The notes under the pieces were generated by a model that was given only the letters and a program-made list of their open reading frames with translations, did no database searches and was not told the origin of the DNA. Shown here piece after piece: positions 34,237 to 45,853 of a DNA stretch of 64,000 nt. Positions within the stretch are counted from its first letter, which is position 1; the number at the start of each line of letters is the position of its first letter. The position numbers and the translations under genes are program-made. Origin of the DNA: Perilla frutescens (lineage: Eukaryota > Streptophyta > Magnoliopsida > Lamiales > Lamiaceae); NCBI GenBank assembly GCA_026008535.1, contig BRKX01000004.1, positions 55,932,501 to 55,996,500 of the forward strand, read 5' to 3'.

Positions 34237-35638
34237 ATGCAGGGAGGCGGTAGTACTTCAGCTGGAGGTTCATCATCGTCCTCTGTGAACCTGAGCGGTC
34301 TAGTTGGCCATATCTCACTGGCCGGATCGTCACAGTCCGATGTTGATGCGTTGGGTCGTCGTCGTTGTTGGCTTCATGATGGGTATGATTTCTTTAGATA
34401 GTGGAATATTTTTTTTACAGATTATTATTTATATTATTCTAATATATTCTAATATCTTTATTATTTTGTACATTTGGAAGCGAGTTGATGCCGAGTTATC
34501 CCACCTCAGCTACCATCACATCCAGCTTCAAGAAGTATTTGCATCCGGGAGGCTACACCTGGAAGATGGTGCCCCCTGAGAGGAGGCAGGCATATAGGGA
34601 GGAGTTTCGGGTATCTTATTATTATATATTTTATTTTAAAATGTTATATAAGTTTAGTATTTTCATATGTTTTCAATATGTTGCAGAAGTAGTGGTTTTG
34701 GGATCCCACTTTGGAGGATGGCATTTGGGCAGCATGGGAGATCAGGGCTCCTCAGAGATACAAGGACATGGTCCATTACTTCAAGAAGGATAGGACCAAG
34801 GGCTGTCCTCCATTCATGCCTCCTGAGATGTGGGATGGCTTCAAGGCGCATTGGGACAGTGATGCCTTCAAGAAGAAGTTGGCCATCGCATCGAAGAATC
34901 GTCTAAGTGAGCCCGATGGTCCTGGTACAGGCATTGTGAAGCATCGAGGAGGCTCTCGGAGTGCAGTTGCACATGCTGCGGCTTTGGTATGCAATTAAAT
35001 TATTATTATTATTTTTTTTAATATGTGTGTGCTAACATGTCTATTCAATAGGCTATGGAGAAGGGTGTGCAGCCCAATGACGTGGCGTAGGAGACATTCA
35101 GGAGGCTGCACGACAATCCTGATGGCTCCCACACAGATCCCATCTCTGCTCGTATAGTTGTAAGTTAATTTATCAATATTTATAAATTTATTAATAACAT
35201 AGAAATTAAATATTTAATCATTCTTATTTGATTTTGTGAATAGGCTGATGTATTTGCTCGGGTTGAGGAGTTGAGCCAACCGACTCCTGGCACAGATGAG
35301 GCGCCACCATCAGTGGACATGAGCGTTGTATATGTCGACGCTGCCCGCCGACACTCGAAGAAGAATCGAGTGTTTGGGCTCGGCAGCCGATCACGGAGTT
35401 ATTCAACTCCTAGAGTCTCATCTGCAGCTCCTCCACAGCCCGACACTCAGGCTGCCATCAGGGCTCTCCAGGAGCAGATGGAGGCCCAGCAGGCGGCTCT
35501 TCACCAACAGATGGACGCACAGGCAGCGCTTCTCCAAGCCCAGCAGGAGAAGATCGATTTGCAGCAGGAGATAATACGCCAGCAGGCCCAGATGCTCGAG
35601 CTGATGCGGGCGCAGTTTAGGGGCCCTCCTCCATCTTG
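34237..35638 (+). pseudogene. CACTA second ORF (Ptta/En/Spm, TNPA-like)
   Basis: Gly/Ser-rich start at ATG 34237. Likely exons 34237-34381, about 34480-34609, 34687-34986, 35053-35160 and 35245-35638. Family landmarks: PGGYTWKMVPPERRQAYREEF, WDPTLEDGIWAAWE, RYKDMVHYFKK, MPPEMWDGFKAHWDS, NRLSEPDGPGTG and KHRGGSRSAVAHAAAL. The C-terminus is a Gln-rich coiled coil (repeats of QMEAQQAAL, QAQQEKIDLQQEI). Two TAG stops break it, at the start of the third exon (34690) and in VA*ETFRRLHD (about 35088). In En/Spm-type elements the equivalent product binds the subterminal repeats. Confidence 0.82.
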
Positions 35639-35884
35639 ATGTTCACATTACTATTATTATTTGTATTTTATACACTTTTATTACATTTTATGACATTTTA
35701 TGTATTTTATTGGAGATTTATATATATTATTTTACGTGTTTATTAAAGTTATTTAATAATTTATTTACAAACAATAATCAAAATTAAAAAAAAAAACAAA
35801 ACAATCAAAAAATATAAAAAAAAATTAAAACCGATTTTTTTTTTTAATTATTATTTAATTATTTTTATATTTTTATTTAATTAT

Positions 35885-36245
35885 TAACGACGGAATATTT
35901 CCGTCGTTAATATATTTTAATAATTTTATTTATTTATTTTTAATTATTAACGACGGAACATTTCCGTCGTTATATTTTAATTTAGTTTTAATTTTATTTA
36001 TTTTTAATTATTAACGACGGAATATTTCCATTGTTACTTCTGTCGTAAATCTTAACGACTGTAGACGACACAAGACTTAACGACGGATTATGTCCGTCGT
36101 TAAAGGTAACGACTGACATTTTCCGTCGTAAATTTGGTTTGCCGACTAAAGATATAACGACGGTCGTGTTCCGTCGTTAATCCGCCGGTAGTTACAAATA
36201 ACGACGGAATATACCGGATTAACGACGGAAAATTCCGTCGCTAAT
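35885..36245 (+). repeat. CACTA right subterminal repeats
   Basis: Six or more palindromic AACGACGGA-N-TCCGTCGTTA modules, less regular than on the left; the first three are spaced about 66 bp by T/A-rich filler, the last ones are packed within 200 bp of the end. Some arms are altered (CTTCTGTCGTAAAT). Confidence 0.9.
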
Positions 36246-36264
36246 CGGCATTTTTTTTGTAGTG

Positions 36265-36617
36265 TTCCATATTTGGATAGTATATTATATTAATGTTCAA
36301 AAGTATATATTCTATATTTTTTCAAGTCCTAACCCTTAGAGGTGTAGTTCCACATCAACCCTCCAAACTACATAATTAGTTTCGGTAACATTTAAAATTT
36401 GAAATTTTTATCTTTTAATATTAGCCATACCTACAAGAGAAAAAAAGATTAATACCAATAAAATTTAAACTTTAATCTTATTTACTTTGTGCGAACAAAA
36501 CTCGTACTGATAACATGTTACGAAATAATAATATAAAACACTATAAAGGTATAATACTAAACTAGAGGAAGACTTTTATTGGATGAAGAAAGCATGAATA
36601 CATTGATACATTAATTA

Positions 36618-36663
<46 letters not shown>

Positions 36664-37794
36664 ATTCTATTGAAACCTTAGACACATGTATAGTGACTAG
36701 GACAATTTTCATCGTTGTTGGCAATATATTGATGATGTAGTTTCTCTTCATTCCACGTGGCCTCATATGTGGATTATGTCCATATTTTATAACATATATA
36801 ACTAGCTATATTCACTATTTGATAAGTATGAAATTACAATTATCTCATTATTCAGAAACATATATAATTATAATTATGTAATTGTACAATTATAATTTGA
36901 TTCTTATTTTTTGTGTAATACGGAGTATTATTTTATTTATTATTTTTCTCTAGTTGGCCTTTTTATATAGGGTAAAAAACATATAACTTCCTTGGTATTT
37001 TTTCTAAAATTAAAAAAATTTCTCTGTTTAATAAATAATCTAAAAACCTACCTATATATGGTAAAAAAAATTAAAAAAAAAAACATTTTCAGTCAAATAT
37101 AACAATGTGTGAATCACATTAGGAATATGTTTTTACTAGTTTTGTTATAAAAAAGACAGTGTTAACATTTGTTATTAAATTTAAATATGTTTTATACTAT
37201 TTGTGAATGATAGTGTTTGGACATCATCACTACTTTTTTGCTATTGAGGGTTTTCGTGTGTTTGAATTAATTTTGAATATTTATTTCTTCAAATATGAAA
37301 ATGGTAAAATTAACAAGAAAGTCATGTTAAAGTTAATGGTGTTGGATTATTAGGGTATTATTTGGCAAGAGTATGGTGAATTTTACAATATCAGAGAATG
37401 ATTTTGGACTATTTATTTATCTGATGGCCGGTGTGTTTTTTTTCCCTGAAAAATATAGAAAAAAATTGTATGAATTTTTGCCTTTTATCTAATTACACAT
37501 ATTTATTGTGCATCAACATGAAATCACATAAATATGAAGGAAATTAAAATACATTACATATATATTTTAATGTGAATACATGATTACATTTCATCTGGAG
37601 CACTTTCTATTATTAAAATCAGCAAAATCCTTTTTATTTTTCCAAGTAAACATGAAGTAATTATCAATGTGAATCTCCTCCTCTTCGGGGGTGCTTCTGT
37701 CGCAGAATTTTCAAAATTCTATCGAAATTCAATAGTTTTTGCTTTAATTATAAGAATTAATGAAAAGAAGAAAAAAAATCAAGATAAAATCATA
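36265..37794. other. Intergenic with (TA)n
   Basis: (TA)n at about 36621-36658. No gene seen; reading frames are short and unconserved. Confidence 0.45.
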
Positions 37795-38055
37795 TACTCC
37801 CTCCGTTTTTAAATACGTGTGATTCTAGATAAATGCACACATATTAATAAAAATATTAATTAGATAATCAAATTACCTTATACATCCTTATGTGAATATA
37901 TTGAATGAGTCTAATATGATAGTTAATTTGAATACATTAAATGTGGGTAAATATGAGAAAAAAGTGTAATTTTTATTTCGATTATGTAAAATGCCACTGT
38001 TTATAAAATAAAATTAAAATTCTAAAAAAATACTTATCATGAAACGGGGAAAGTA
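37795..38055. repeat. Stowaway-like MITE
   Basis: Left TACTCCCTCCGTTTTTAAAT, right reading inward TACTTTCCCCGTTTCATGAT; TA at the edges; about 260 bp, AT-rich, non-coding. Confidence 0.65.
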
Positions 38056-38498
38056 TCAAACAATTAGTCAGCGCGTAAGCTAGCTTAACATATCAACGTC
38101 GTGATATTACTTACTCCGTAGTCATTATCAAACAAATAAATTAAAGTCACTTTTACGATAGTAAATATAATTATAATATATTATATTATATATATGGGCC
38201 ACCTGTCGATTTTTTCTTTTTGTAAATTATGAACATCTTTTTATATTTTATTTTATAAATATATATTGGCCCACAGAGCGTAAGAGATTGACCAAATGCT
38301 TCAAGATTATCCTAAAACATAAATTATATATTTATATTAATATTTAATGATTTTTTTTTCACAAAGTTAACAAAGAATTTTATTTAAATAATTAAAAAAA
38401 TCTGAATATATTATTATTTATGTTATAGATTTATAGTTTCAATTTTATATAATATTTTTTATATTACAAATATCATGTTAATAGTAACCTAAATCTAT

Positions 38499-38766
38499 TA
38501 CTCCATCCGTCTCATAATTGTAGCTAGTTCACTTTCAGTTTCACAGAAATTAAGAAATCACATTTAATGTGCATTGGAATACACAATTTAACACAATTAT
38601 CCTATATTGCCCGTATTTGCTACTATATTAATTTCATTCATACTACATTAAATAGGGCTATATTTATAAAATAATATTTTAATACAATCCTAATTTATAA
38701 TAGGACAATAATTTTAGGACATCCCAAAAAAGAAAAATAATTGACTACAATTATGGGACGGAGTGA
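38499..38766. repeat. Stowaway-like MITE
   Basis: Left TACTCCATCCGTCTCATAAT, right reading inward TCACTCCGTCCCATAATTGT; the arms extend through ATTGTAG. About 265 bp, non-coding. It lies about 90 bp left of the LOR-C duplication block. Confidence 0.75.
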
Positions 38767-39356
38767 AAATTTAATATCATTTAGGTACGTTTAAGCAGAT
38801 CATACATAGCTTCGTTGAGGGACACTTATGAGATCATTTTGTAGGTGAAAATTGATCAGATAAGTCAATATTCGAATTAAAATTCAATCAAATATCAACA
38901 TAAATACAGATAATATACGCATAAATATGAGTTTGGATCTAAATTAACTGGTAAATTTAATGTTATCCTTACAGGTAGTACACACAAATTTTCCAAAATG
39001 TACATGATGAAATATTAAATGATATAATCTATATAATAATATAAGAAATATATACCTCAGGTATTTATTTTCAAACTGACGATATTGTTTTACAAAACTT
39101 TGACGATATCATCATGGGAAAAAAAACGTACTAGCAAACAAAAAATAATATCAGGTTCCGCAAATACTTTTTATTCCTCGCATCGATTGTACATAAAAAA
39201 AAAAAGAGAGAGTAAAAAACACTTCAAAATCATTTAAAAAAATATTAAATTAAATATATTTAAAAAATTAGAACACAACCCCAAAAAGAACGTAGAATTT
39301 ACAATCTTAAATCATCTATAATTAAATCCGTAACCAGTATTTCATAATTTTGATTT

Positions 39357-39365
39357 ATAAATAAT
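39357..39365 (+). promoter_or_regulatory. Putative TATA box of LOR-C
   Basis: TATAAATAA, about 125 bp before the LOR-C ATG, aligned with the LOR-A TATAAATATA. Confidence 0.4.
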
Positions 39366-39489
39366 TAAATAGATCAGAGATGCACAGTATATATTAAATA
39401 CATCATCATCCCTTACAAATAATTGAATAAATTACACCTGCAATATATAACAGTATTATTCGGCCTTGAATAAAAAATAAAATAAAGAA

Positions 39490-40416
39490 ATGATGTCCGG
39501 GCCGAGCAATCCGGCGTCGGCGCCACCAGTCGCCGTCGTGAGCCCGCAGTTCTGCGTCGGATACCTCGTGGATCTGACCATCACGAGGAAGCTGATGACT
39601 CTCAAAGATGGAACCTTCGGAGTCACCGACGTTAATGGCAACATCATGTTCCAGATCAAAGGCAAAGTCTTCAGCCTCCACGACCGCCGCGTCTTGCTCG
39701 ACGCCGCCGGAATCCCCATCATCACTTTCCAGCAAAAGGTAATTCTATTCAATTCAATTCAATTCTCTCTCTCTCTCTCTCGATCTTGTCTGAATTGTTT
39801 AAAATATAATTATTATTGCAGCTGCTGTCGGCGCATAGGAGATGGCAAGTTTTCAGAGGAGAGAGCACAGATTCGAAAGATCTGATTTTTAGTGTGAGAA
39901 AATCGTCGATGCTCCAATTGAAGACGAAGCTAGAGGTGTTCATGGCTGCAAACACGAAAGAAAACCTCTGTGATTTCAGAATTGAAGGCAGCTGGTTTGA
40001 GAGATCATGTGTCATTTACGTTGGAGACACTAATAATATCATTGCTCAAGTAAGATCAATCAAAGTTCAATCTCGTATTTTGTGTCACCAATGATTAGGT
40101 AGGCTATGCAGTCTAGGGGTGCCGGTCTAGTCCTAATATGTATTGGTGAACATGATAAATGAATAAAAGATCCTATAGAAAATAGAAGATTCGAGATGGT
40201 TAATTATATTAATATTGCATCATATATATGATCGTTGTTTGTCTGAAATTGGTGTGTGTTTGTTTGCAGATGCATAGGAAACACAGTGCCCAAAGCATTC
40301 TGCTTGGAAAGGACACATTTTGGGTGACAGTTTATCCAAATGTTGATCATGCCTTCATAGTTGCTTTGGTTGTGATTCTTGAGGAAATTAATGAAGATAG
40401 ATCAGGTGAAGATTGA
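39490..40416 (+). CDS. LURP-one-related (LOR) protein, copy C
   Basis: Exons 39490-39738, 39822-40049, 40270-40416; GT-AG, phase-0 introns; predicted product 207 residues. Almost the same as LOR-A: QFCVGYLVDLTITRK, VTDVNGNIMFQIKG, LLDAAGIPIITFQQK, RRWQVFRGES, SVRKSSMLQLKTKLEVFM, and a C-terminal VTVYPNVDHAFIVALVVILE. Differences from A include a one-residue shorter N-terminus, TACV in A against RSCV here (LOR-B also has RSC, so A is the changed copy), and a tail ending RSGED rather than RKQS. Introns are short (83 and 220 bp); intron 1 has a small (CT)n. Tubby-C2-like fold; specific role unknown. Confidence 0.94.
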
Positions 40417-41689
40417 AGAATTATTGAATCATGAGTTGTTTTTGTCTAGAACTTAATTGATGTGATGTAATAATTTCCCAGATGCTTGATTGATTTGTTT
40501 GAAGTGATTGTATCAAAAACTATTGCAGCATTGTGGTTTAAAATTCTTGTATACTATGTTACAGTATACTATGATGTGGTTTTGATCATTTCCATCTCCA
40601 TTTTGATGTAAAATCTACTTCTAAGAAAAAAGAGTTAAACTTATAAATTATTATGTCTAATTTAGAGGTTTGCGAGAAATCAGAAATTGTTAAGAAACAA
40701 CAATATCTTTCCTTTTCATCATAAAATATTGTCTCGATTATATTCATCCTATTTCATCATATCTGGGCATTATTTGAACTCCACTCCTAGACATAGCTAA
40801 TGTAAGAAGATACGAGAGAATTTATATTAAAAAAATAAATTAAAAAAAGGAGATAGAGATTGGAAAGTGAACATTGCTAATGATTCTGCATGTAATAAAA
40901 TATTTTTATTTTTTAACGGGAAAAAAAAAAATAGTTTCCATTTTGTTTTAGTGATGGGCATAATCAAAGTAACTACAGCTACAATGTTGGGCCAAGCCCA
41001 TGTATAAGGATTATTCTTTTTCCTTTTTTGTTTTTATTTGGTAAGATAAACGGTAGGTTTTTATTTGTTTTTATTTGAACTCGAAACGTCTCTTTTATAC
41101 ACGTAAGTCTTCACCGTTTTGTGTGTCCTCGAACTGATTCATATTATCAAATATATCTAATTTTCTTATATTTCACATATAAGTACCATAATCCTCTACT
41201 TTTACAGGTTATATTTTAATAAATTTCATATTTTTTTACCTAATTATTTTCTCTCTCTTTTTTAGTACTACTTATTTCCTCTTATTTTCAACTTGTACAA
41301 GAACCTCAGCTAGTAATTTCTTCATAACTTCGTATTATAAGTAAGAAATTAAATTACATTAGTCGCAATTTACTACTAAATTTATTTAAATACGCAGCTT
41401 AATGTAGCGATACTTTTTTCTCCAAAGTTCCTATTCAATTGTGACAAAAACTTAGATAAAACAGTATTGTGAGTTAAAATTCAGATGCAAACTCATATGT
41501 AGCGGGCCTAGTGACACGTTTATAATTTGCTTAATATATTTAATTGTATTTAAATTCAAATTTTAACTCATTTTACGAATTTTAACTCTAATGTTTATTT
41601 AAGCAAATTGATGGTGATTTTACCTTCACCACAAAAATACTCGACTACAAATGTTCAAATTTCTTGTTACGCTTATTTACACTTCATTT

Positions 41690-42030
41690 CATATTTCATT
41701 ATCAAAATTATGATTTTAATAATATTATTTATCATACAATAAAAATTAATTCTAACATAAAGAATCATAGTCAACATTTATCAACAAAAAAATGAATTAA
41801 AAAATTATAAAATTTAATTTTGAATAAATCAACCATAATAAGGAATTATTAATTGAAAATTAAATACTAAAAAATATTTATAAACCCTAATTGGATGGGG
41901 TGAACCCTAAAAAGTAATTTAAAATTAAACTAAATCACAAAAAAAAAAATTTATATAAAATACTCATAATTTAAAAATATAACACAGTGTATAACACGAG
42001 AAATATAATAGGAAATCTCAAGTGGGACTA
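41690..42030. repeat. Family-A MITE, diverged copy
   Basis: Contains AACATAAAGAATCATAGTC, AACATTTATCAACA, AAATCAACCATAATAAGG and the core AAACCCTAATTGGATGGGGT then GAACCCTAAAA. It is close to 50555-50940. Ends are only roughly inverted. Confidence 0.55.
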
Positions 42031-42083
42031 CAGCCCATTGGAATGTTTTATTAGCTACTTCATAGCATCATTGCATCAATGTA

Positions 42084-42111
42084 ACCCCCACCCCCCACCC
42101 CCCACCCCCAC
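42084..42111 (-). repeat. C-rich run, potential G-quadruplex
   Basis: Four to five CCCCC/CCCCCC blocks each separated by a single A. The minus strand therefore has four G5-6 tracts with one-base loops. Confidence 0.7.
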
Positions 42112-42787
42112 TAAGGAAAAAAAAAACCCTTCATTTAAATATTATTGATTTTGTTCATATAGAACTTATATAAAACTGTGAGTGAATGTCGTAAATAGGT
42201 ACACACTTGAATATTTTTGTTGCAAGTAAAGCATTTGACTGCGATTATTATATTCTTAGAAAATGAAAGGCCTAAATAAATAATATAAATTATCAATTTC
42301 AAGTGACATTATTAAAGTTAATTAAAAAGAAAATCCGTTTCAACTTTGTACATGATTATACCTTTCCCATTCATGGCCTACATAGCAATAATATTTCCCA
42401 CTTTTGGATAATTTCTTTAACTAAATCATGAGTTGGAAAGCTCTCAATAAAGAAGAATCTTTATTTAATTGCTCAAATTTGTGAGAGTTCATGTTCGTTT
42501 GAATCTCATCTTTCAAATCGATTTATTTAAAATATAAAATTAGTTTTTTTTTAATCTTTTTATTGTTGTTAAAATGTCTCATTGGGAACATTCAAATTGT
42601 GTAAATTCATTTATTAAAAAGAGATATTTAAAGTTAGAGATCTACTTCTCTTTTTTTTCAGCTAAAAAAAAACGAATTTTGAGTATGAAATAACTTGAAG
42701 GATGCATTATAGAATTATTAACAACTTTGACCATACTTTTTTCCTTGATTTTTATTAAAATTTAGAATTTTCTTTTGGGTTGGTTTT

Positions 42788-42803
42788 GGGGGGGGGGGGG
42801 GGG
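42788..42803 (+). repeat. Poly-G tract (16 G)
   Basis: Uninterrupted run of 16 G in AT-rich DNA, followed by TGG. Confidence 0.9.
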
Positions 42804-44659
42804 TGGTTCTTTTATGGGGAACCACTGATTATAATATTACTTTTACATTTTTGCTAATAATTGCAAATATGTTTCACTAGCTAGGGTTTTCTTCAACTTT
42901 TGCCTTTTTAATTATTTAAAAGGACTTTCGATTGCTTTATTAATTTCTAGTATTTCAACACTATAATTCAAACTGTGCCAACTTATACTAAGCATCATGG
43001 TAGTTAATAATTGGAGTGTGCCAAAAAAAAATCAATAATAAAAAAATTAAAAGACTTTCATTTATAGCCTCAAAACATATTCCCATCAACTTGGACTCCC
43101 AATCCCCACCCCCTCCAACATAGATTGATTGAGAAACTACATATTTTGTTTTTATTTTTGTTTTTGTTTTTTGTTTTTTGTTTTTTGTTTTTGACATTTT
43201 CTTATAAGTTTCTCAATAATGTCTTAAGGCAATAACTAATAATTGTTGGTCTGCTTCTTTTTTTCTCAAATCCAATCGAGATGATTATATCATAATCAAG
43301 GGTTATAAATATTTTTTAGCTTATAATTTCATTTTAAGTTAATTATTGACCACTGGCCTTCGTTCATGATAATAATTATATTTATAGTTTCCAATAATCG
43401 TTAACGAATGTTAATTATAATCGATTATTTTAATTATAATTAAAATTATTTTCATAATACTTATTATTAAAATAATATATTTGAGGATGTTACACAAGTG
43501 ATACACCAAAACGAGTTTGTTAATATCATTCTTTCATACTTGTTTGTTTTGGTAATTTATATGTGTTAGATGATTTATTCCTGATGTAGTGCGTTGATTT
43601 CACTGTGCAAAGTAAGGAACAAGTTGTGATTGTTTTCTCTTATATTTCAGGATCTATTCTCGAACAGTTTTTTTATGACAATTTCCTTGTGGAAGAAGAT
43701 CCTGCATGGATTGTTTTGGAATGCAAGGATCGATTGTTTGATTACCTTATGGAGATGTTGTGCTAATTTAAATCATCAACTACATGAAAAACACCTACAT
43801 CAATATGGAAAGAATTACAAACTCTAAATCGACTGCCAAGTAGACGAAGATTGAAGATCACTTCGGATCGTTGCGTTATAAGAAAGCTGATTTTCTCCAT
43901 GATAGATGTGCGAAACATTGCTGATTCACTAAGTATATTGTTTGTGAATCGTGAGCTTGTGAGTTTTTGTAATAGCTAGAAGTTGTTCCTTAATATGTTC
44001 AACGTGGTAATCTAGTATTGAGTGTTTTCGTAAGATAAACACTTGAGGGTCGTTTAATCTGTTTTGTTCGTGATCTCGGGAGAGATTGCAAGTGAAGTCG
44101 TGGGTAGCTAGGGAAGGCTAGTATTCACGGTTGTGAGTGGATTTCACAACTTTCATTTATTAAAGAGTTTGTGTTGTAAGAAATTAAATGGCGGCATAAT
44201 GAGGGATTCCTATATGTATAAGTATCCTGAATAAGTAGTCCCCCAGACGCACTTTTAATAGTTTCTGTCAAATACACATGCACTCAATTATATATTTACA
44301 GAGTTACATATAATCACATCTCCACATAACTATCAAGTGAAATTGTATATTGCATTTTCGTATTGTGTTATCTATTGTCACTACAAAAAAAATCAAGTTT
44401 TAGCGACAGAACATCAAAATTCGTCCTTATACCATTTTAATGGATATGGTACGCCATTAAAAAATGACAGAATATTTCATTGCTAAATTTTCATCAAATT
44501 CAATCATGAGATAAAAAAAAATTCGAGTAAATCCAAACCAAATGAGATTTGAACTCGAACCTCTAGGAAAACAAGGATTAATCGCCTTGTACTTGATACC
44601 ATGTGTACTAATGAATGATAAATTTAAAAATAATACACACACACACACACATGAACCCT

Positions 44660-45850
44660 ACTTTGATTGAATTTTTATTTTTAAATTAAATAATTAGATT
44701 AATAATGTTTATAAATATGTCTTTTGAATTTTAATGTTAGATATTTTTAAAAATATAATTGCATTACTTAATTATTAATTGTTTTATATGATGTATTATA
44801 TTAAAAGATTAAATTTGATCTTCACTTCAATTATTTAATATATTTCTTACATATTTCCTTAAATTAAACTTTACTTGTTTAATGTTAATGTTAAATTATA
44901 TATTTTTTATTATTTAATTTTAATTATATGTGTGCATTTTATTTACATATCTTTCTTTTTGTGTTATATATTATTTATTAATGTATCAATAAATATATAA
45001 ATATTGATATTTTAAGCATGTAGTACAAACTTTAATGTTGTAAGTATATTTTTCTCACGTATTATATATTTGTATGCATTATTTACACAATATAAATTTG
45101 ACATGAAAATTTTATCTCAAAACTTTCATTAAGTAGTCGTCCGACGTTGAATTTTTTATTCGTCAATTAAATAATTAGATTAATAATGTTTATAATTATG
45201 TTTATTTTTAATTTTAATATTATATTATTTAATATATAATAAAATTTCTTGTTTATTACTTTTATGTTACATTATATTAAAAGATTAATATGATATTTAC
45301 TTCATTTATTTAATATATTTTTTCTTACTTCTTTAAATTATACTTTATTTTTATCATTTTATTTATCTTCATCTGTCTATTATATAATATTTAGATATAA
45401 TATATTTATATACACACGAAAATAATTATTTTTAATTAATTTTTTTATTCCAAAATTAACTAATTAAATTATTATATTACTTATTTATTATTTTTATGTT
45501 GTATTACATTAAAAGATTAACGATCTTTACTTCATTTATTTAATATATTGTTGTTGCTTATTTAAATTATACTTTATTTTTATAATATAAATGTTAAATT
45601 TTATATTTTTTAATTTTTAATTTCTTTTAAATTTAATTACGTTTCAAGGATTGAATATATGTGTACATTTTATTTCATATACATTTTATTTATATTTCTT
45701 TGTCTATTATATATTATTTAAACATTTATCAATGAATATATGTATATAATATATGCATATGATATTATATTCATTTCATATTATTGTCAATTAACAAAGT
45801 TTTAATTTTCAGTAAAGAATAATTATTTTATATATTATATTTATTATTAT
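44660..45850. repeat. Degenerate AT-rich repeats inside CACTA-2
   Basis: Three loosely tandem units from about 44670, 45150 and 45430, sharing AAATAATTAGATTAATAATG, ATTATATTAAAAGATTAA, TTTACTTCATTTATTTAATATAT and AAATTATACTTTATTTTTAT words. Confidence 0.6.
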
Positions 45851-45853
45851 TTA

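Larger units (their letters stand above)
28516..36264 (+). mobile_element. CACTA (En/Spm) transposon with decayed genes
   Basis: Ends CACTACAAGAATTATTCG and, reading inward from the right, CACTACAAAAAAAATGCC; perfect 3-bp target duplication TTC (28513-28515 and 36265-36267). 7749 bp. Order: left subterminal repeats, GC-rich leader, microsatellites, TNP2-type transposase pseudogene, second-ORF pseudogene, right subterminal repeats. Several stops and a frameshift show that it no longer encodes transposase, though ends and subterminal sites look intact enough to be mobilised in trans (inference). Confidence 0.95.
38855..40660 (+). repeat. Segmental duplication, copy C (LOR-C block)
   Basis: Partner of 1-3840. 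Shared upstream words include AGTCAA-ATTC, TTTTCCAAAAT and GAATTTACAATCTTAAAT; shared 3' words include GATGTAATAATTTCCCAG and GTGGTTTAAAATTCT. It has no hAT, family-A MITE or TRIM and so shows the state before those insertions. Confidence 0.8.
40661..44378. other. Intergenic between LOR-C and CACTA-2
   Basis: AT-rich with homopolymer tracts and a family-A MITE fragment (listed separately). The stretch 43600-44230 is less AT-rich and has LTR-like wording (TGAGGGTCGTTTAATC, CTCGGGAGAGATTGCAAG) but no definable ends. A T-rich (GTTTTT)n lies at 43139-43195. No gene is supported. Confidence 0.4.

Noticed and set aside
43630..43827. 65-residue frame in a less AT-rich stretch
   Set aside because: No recognisable domain, and neighbouring wording is LTR-like; kept only as unassigned intergenic DNA.
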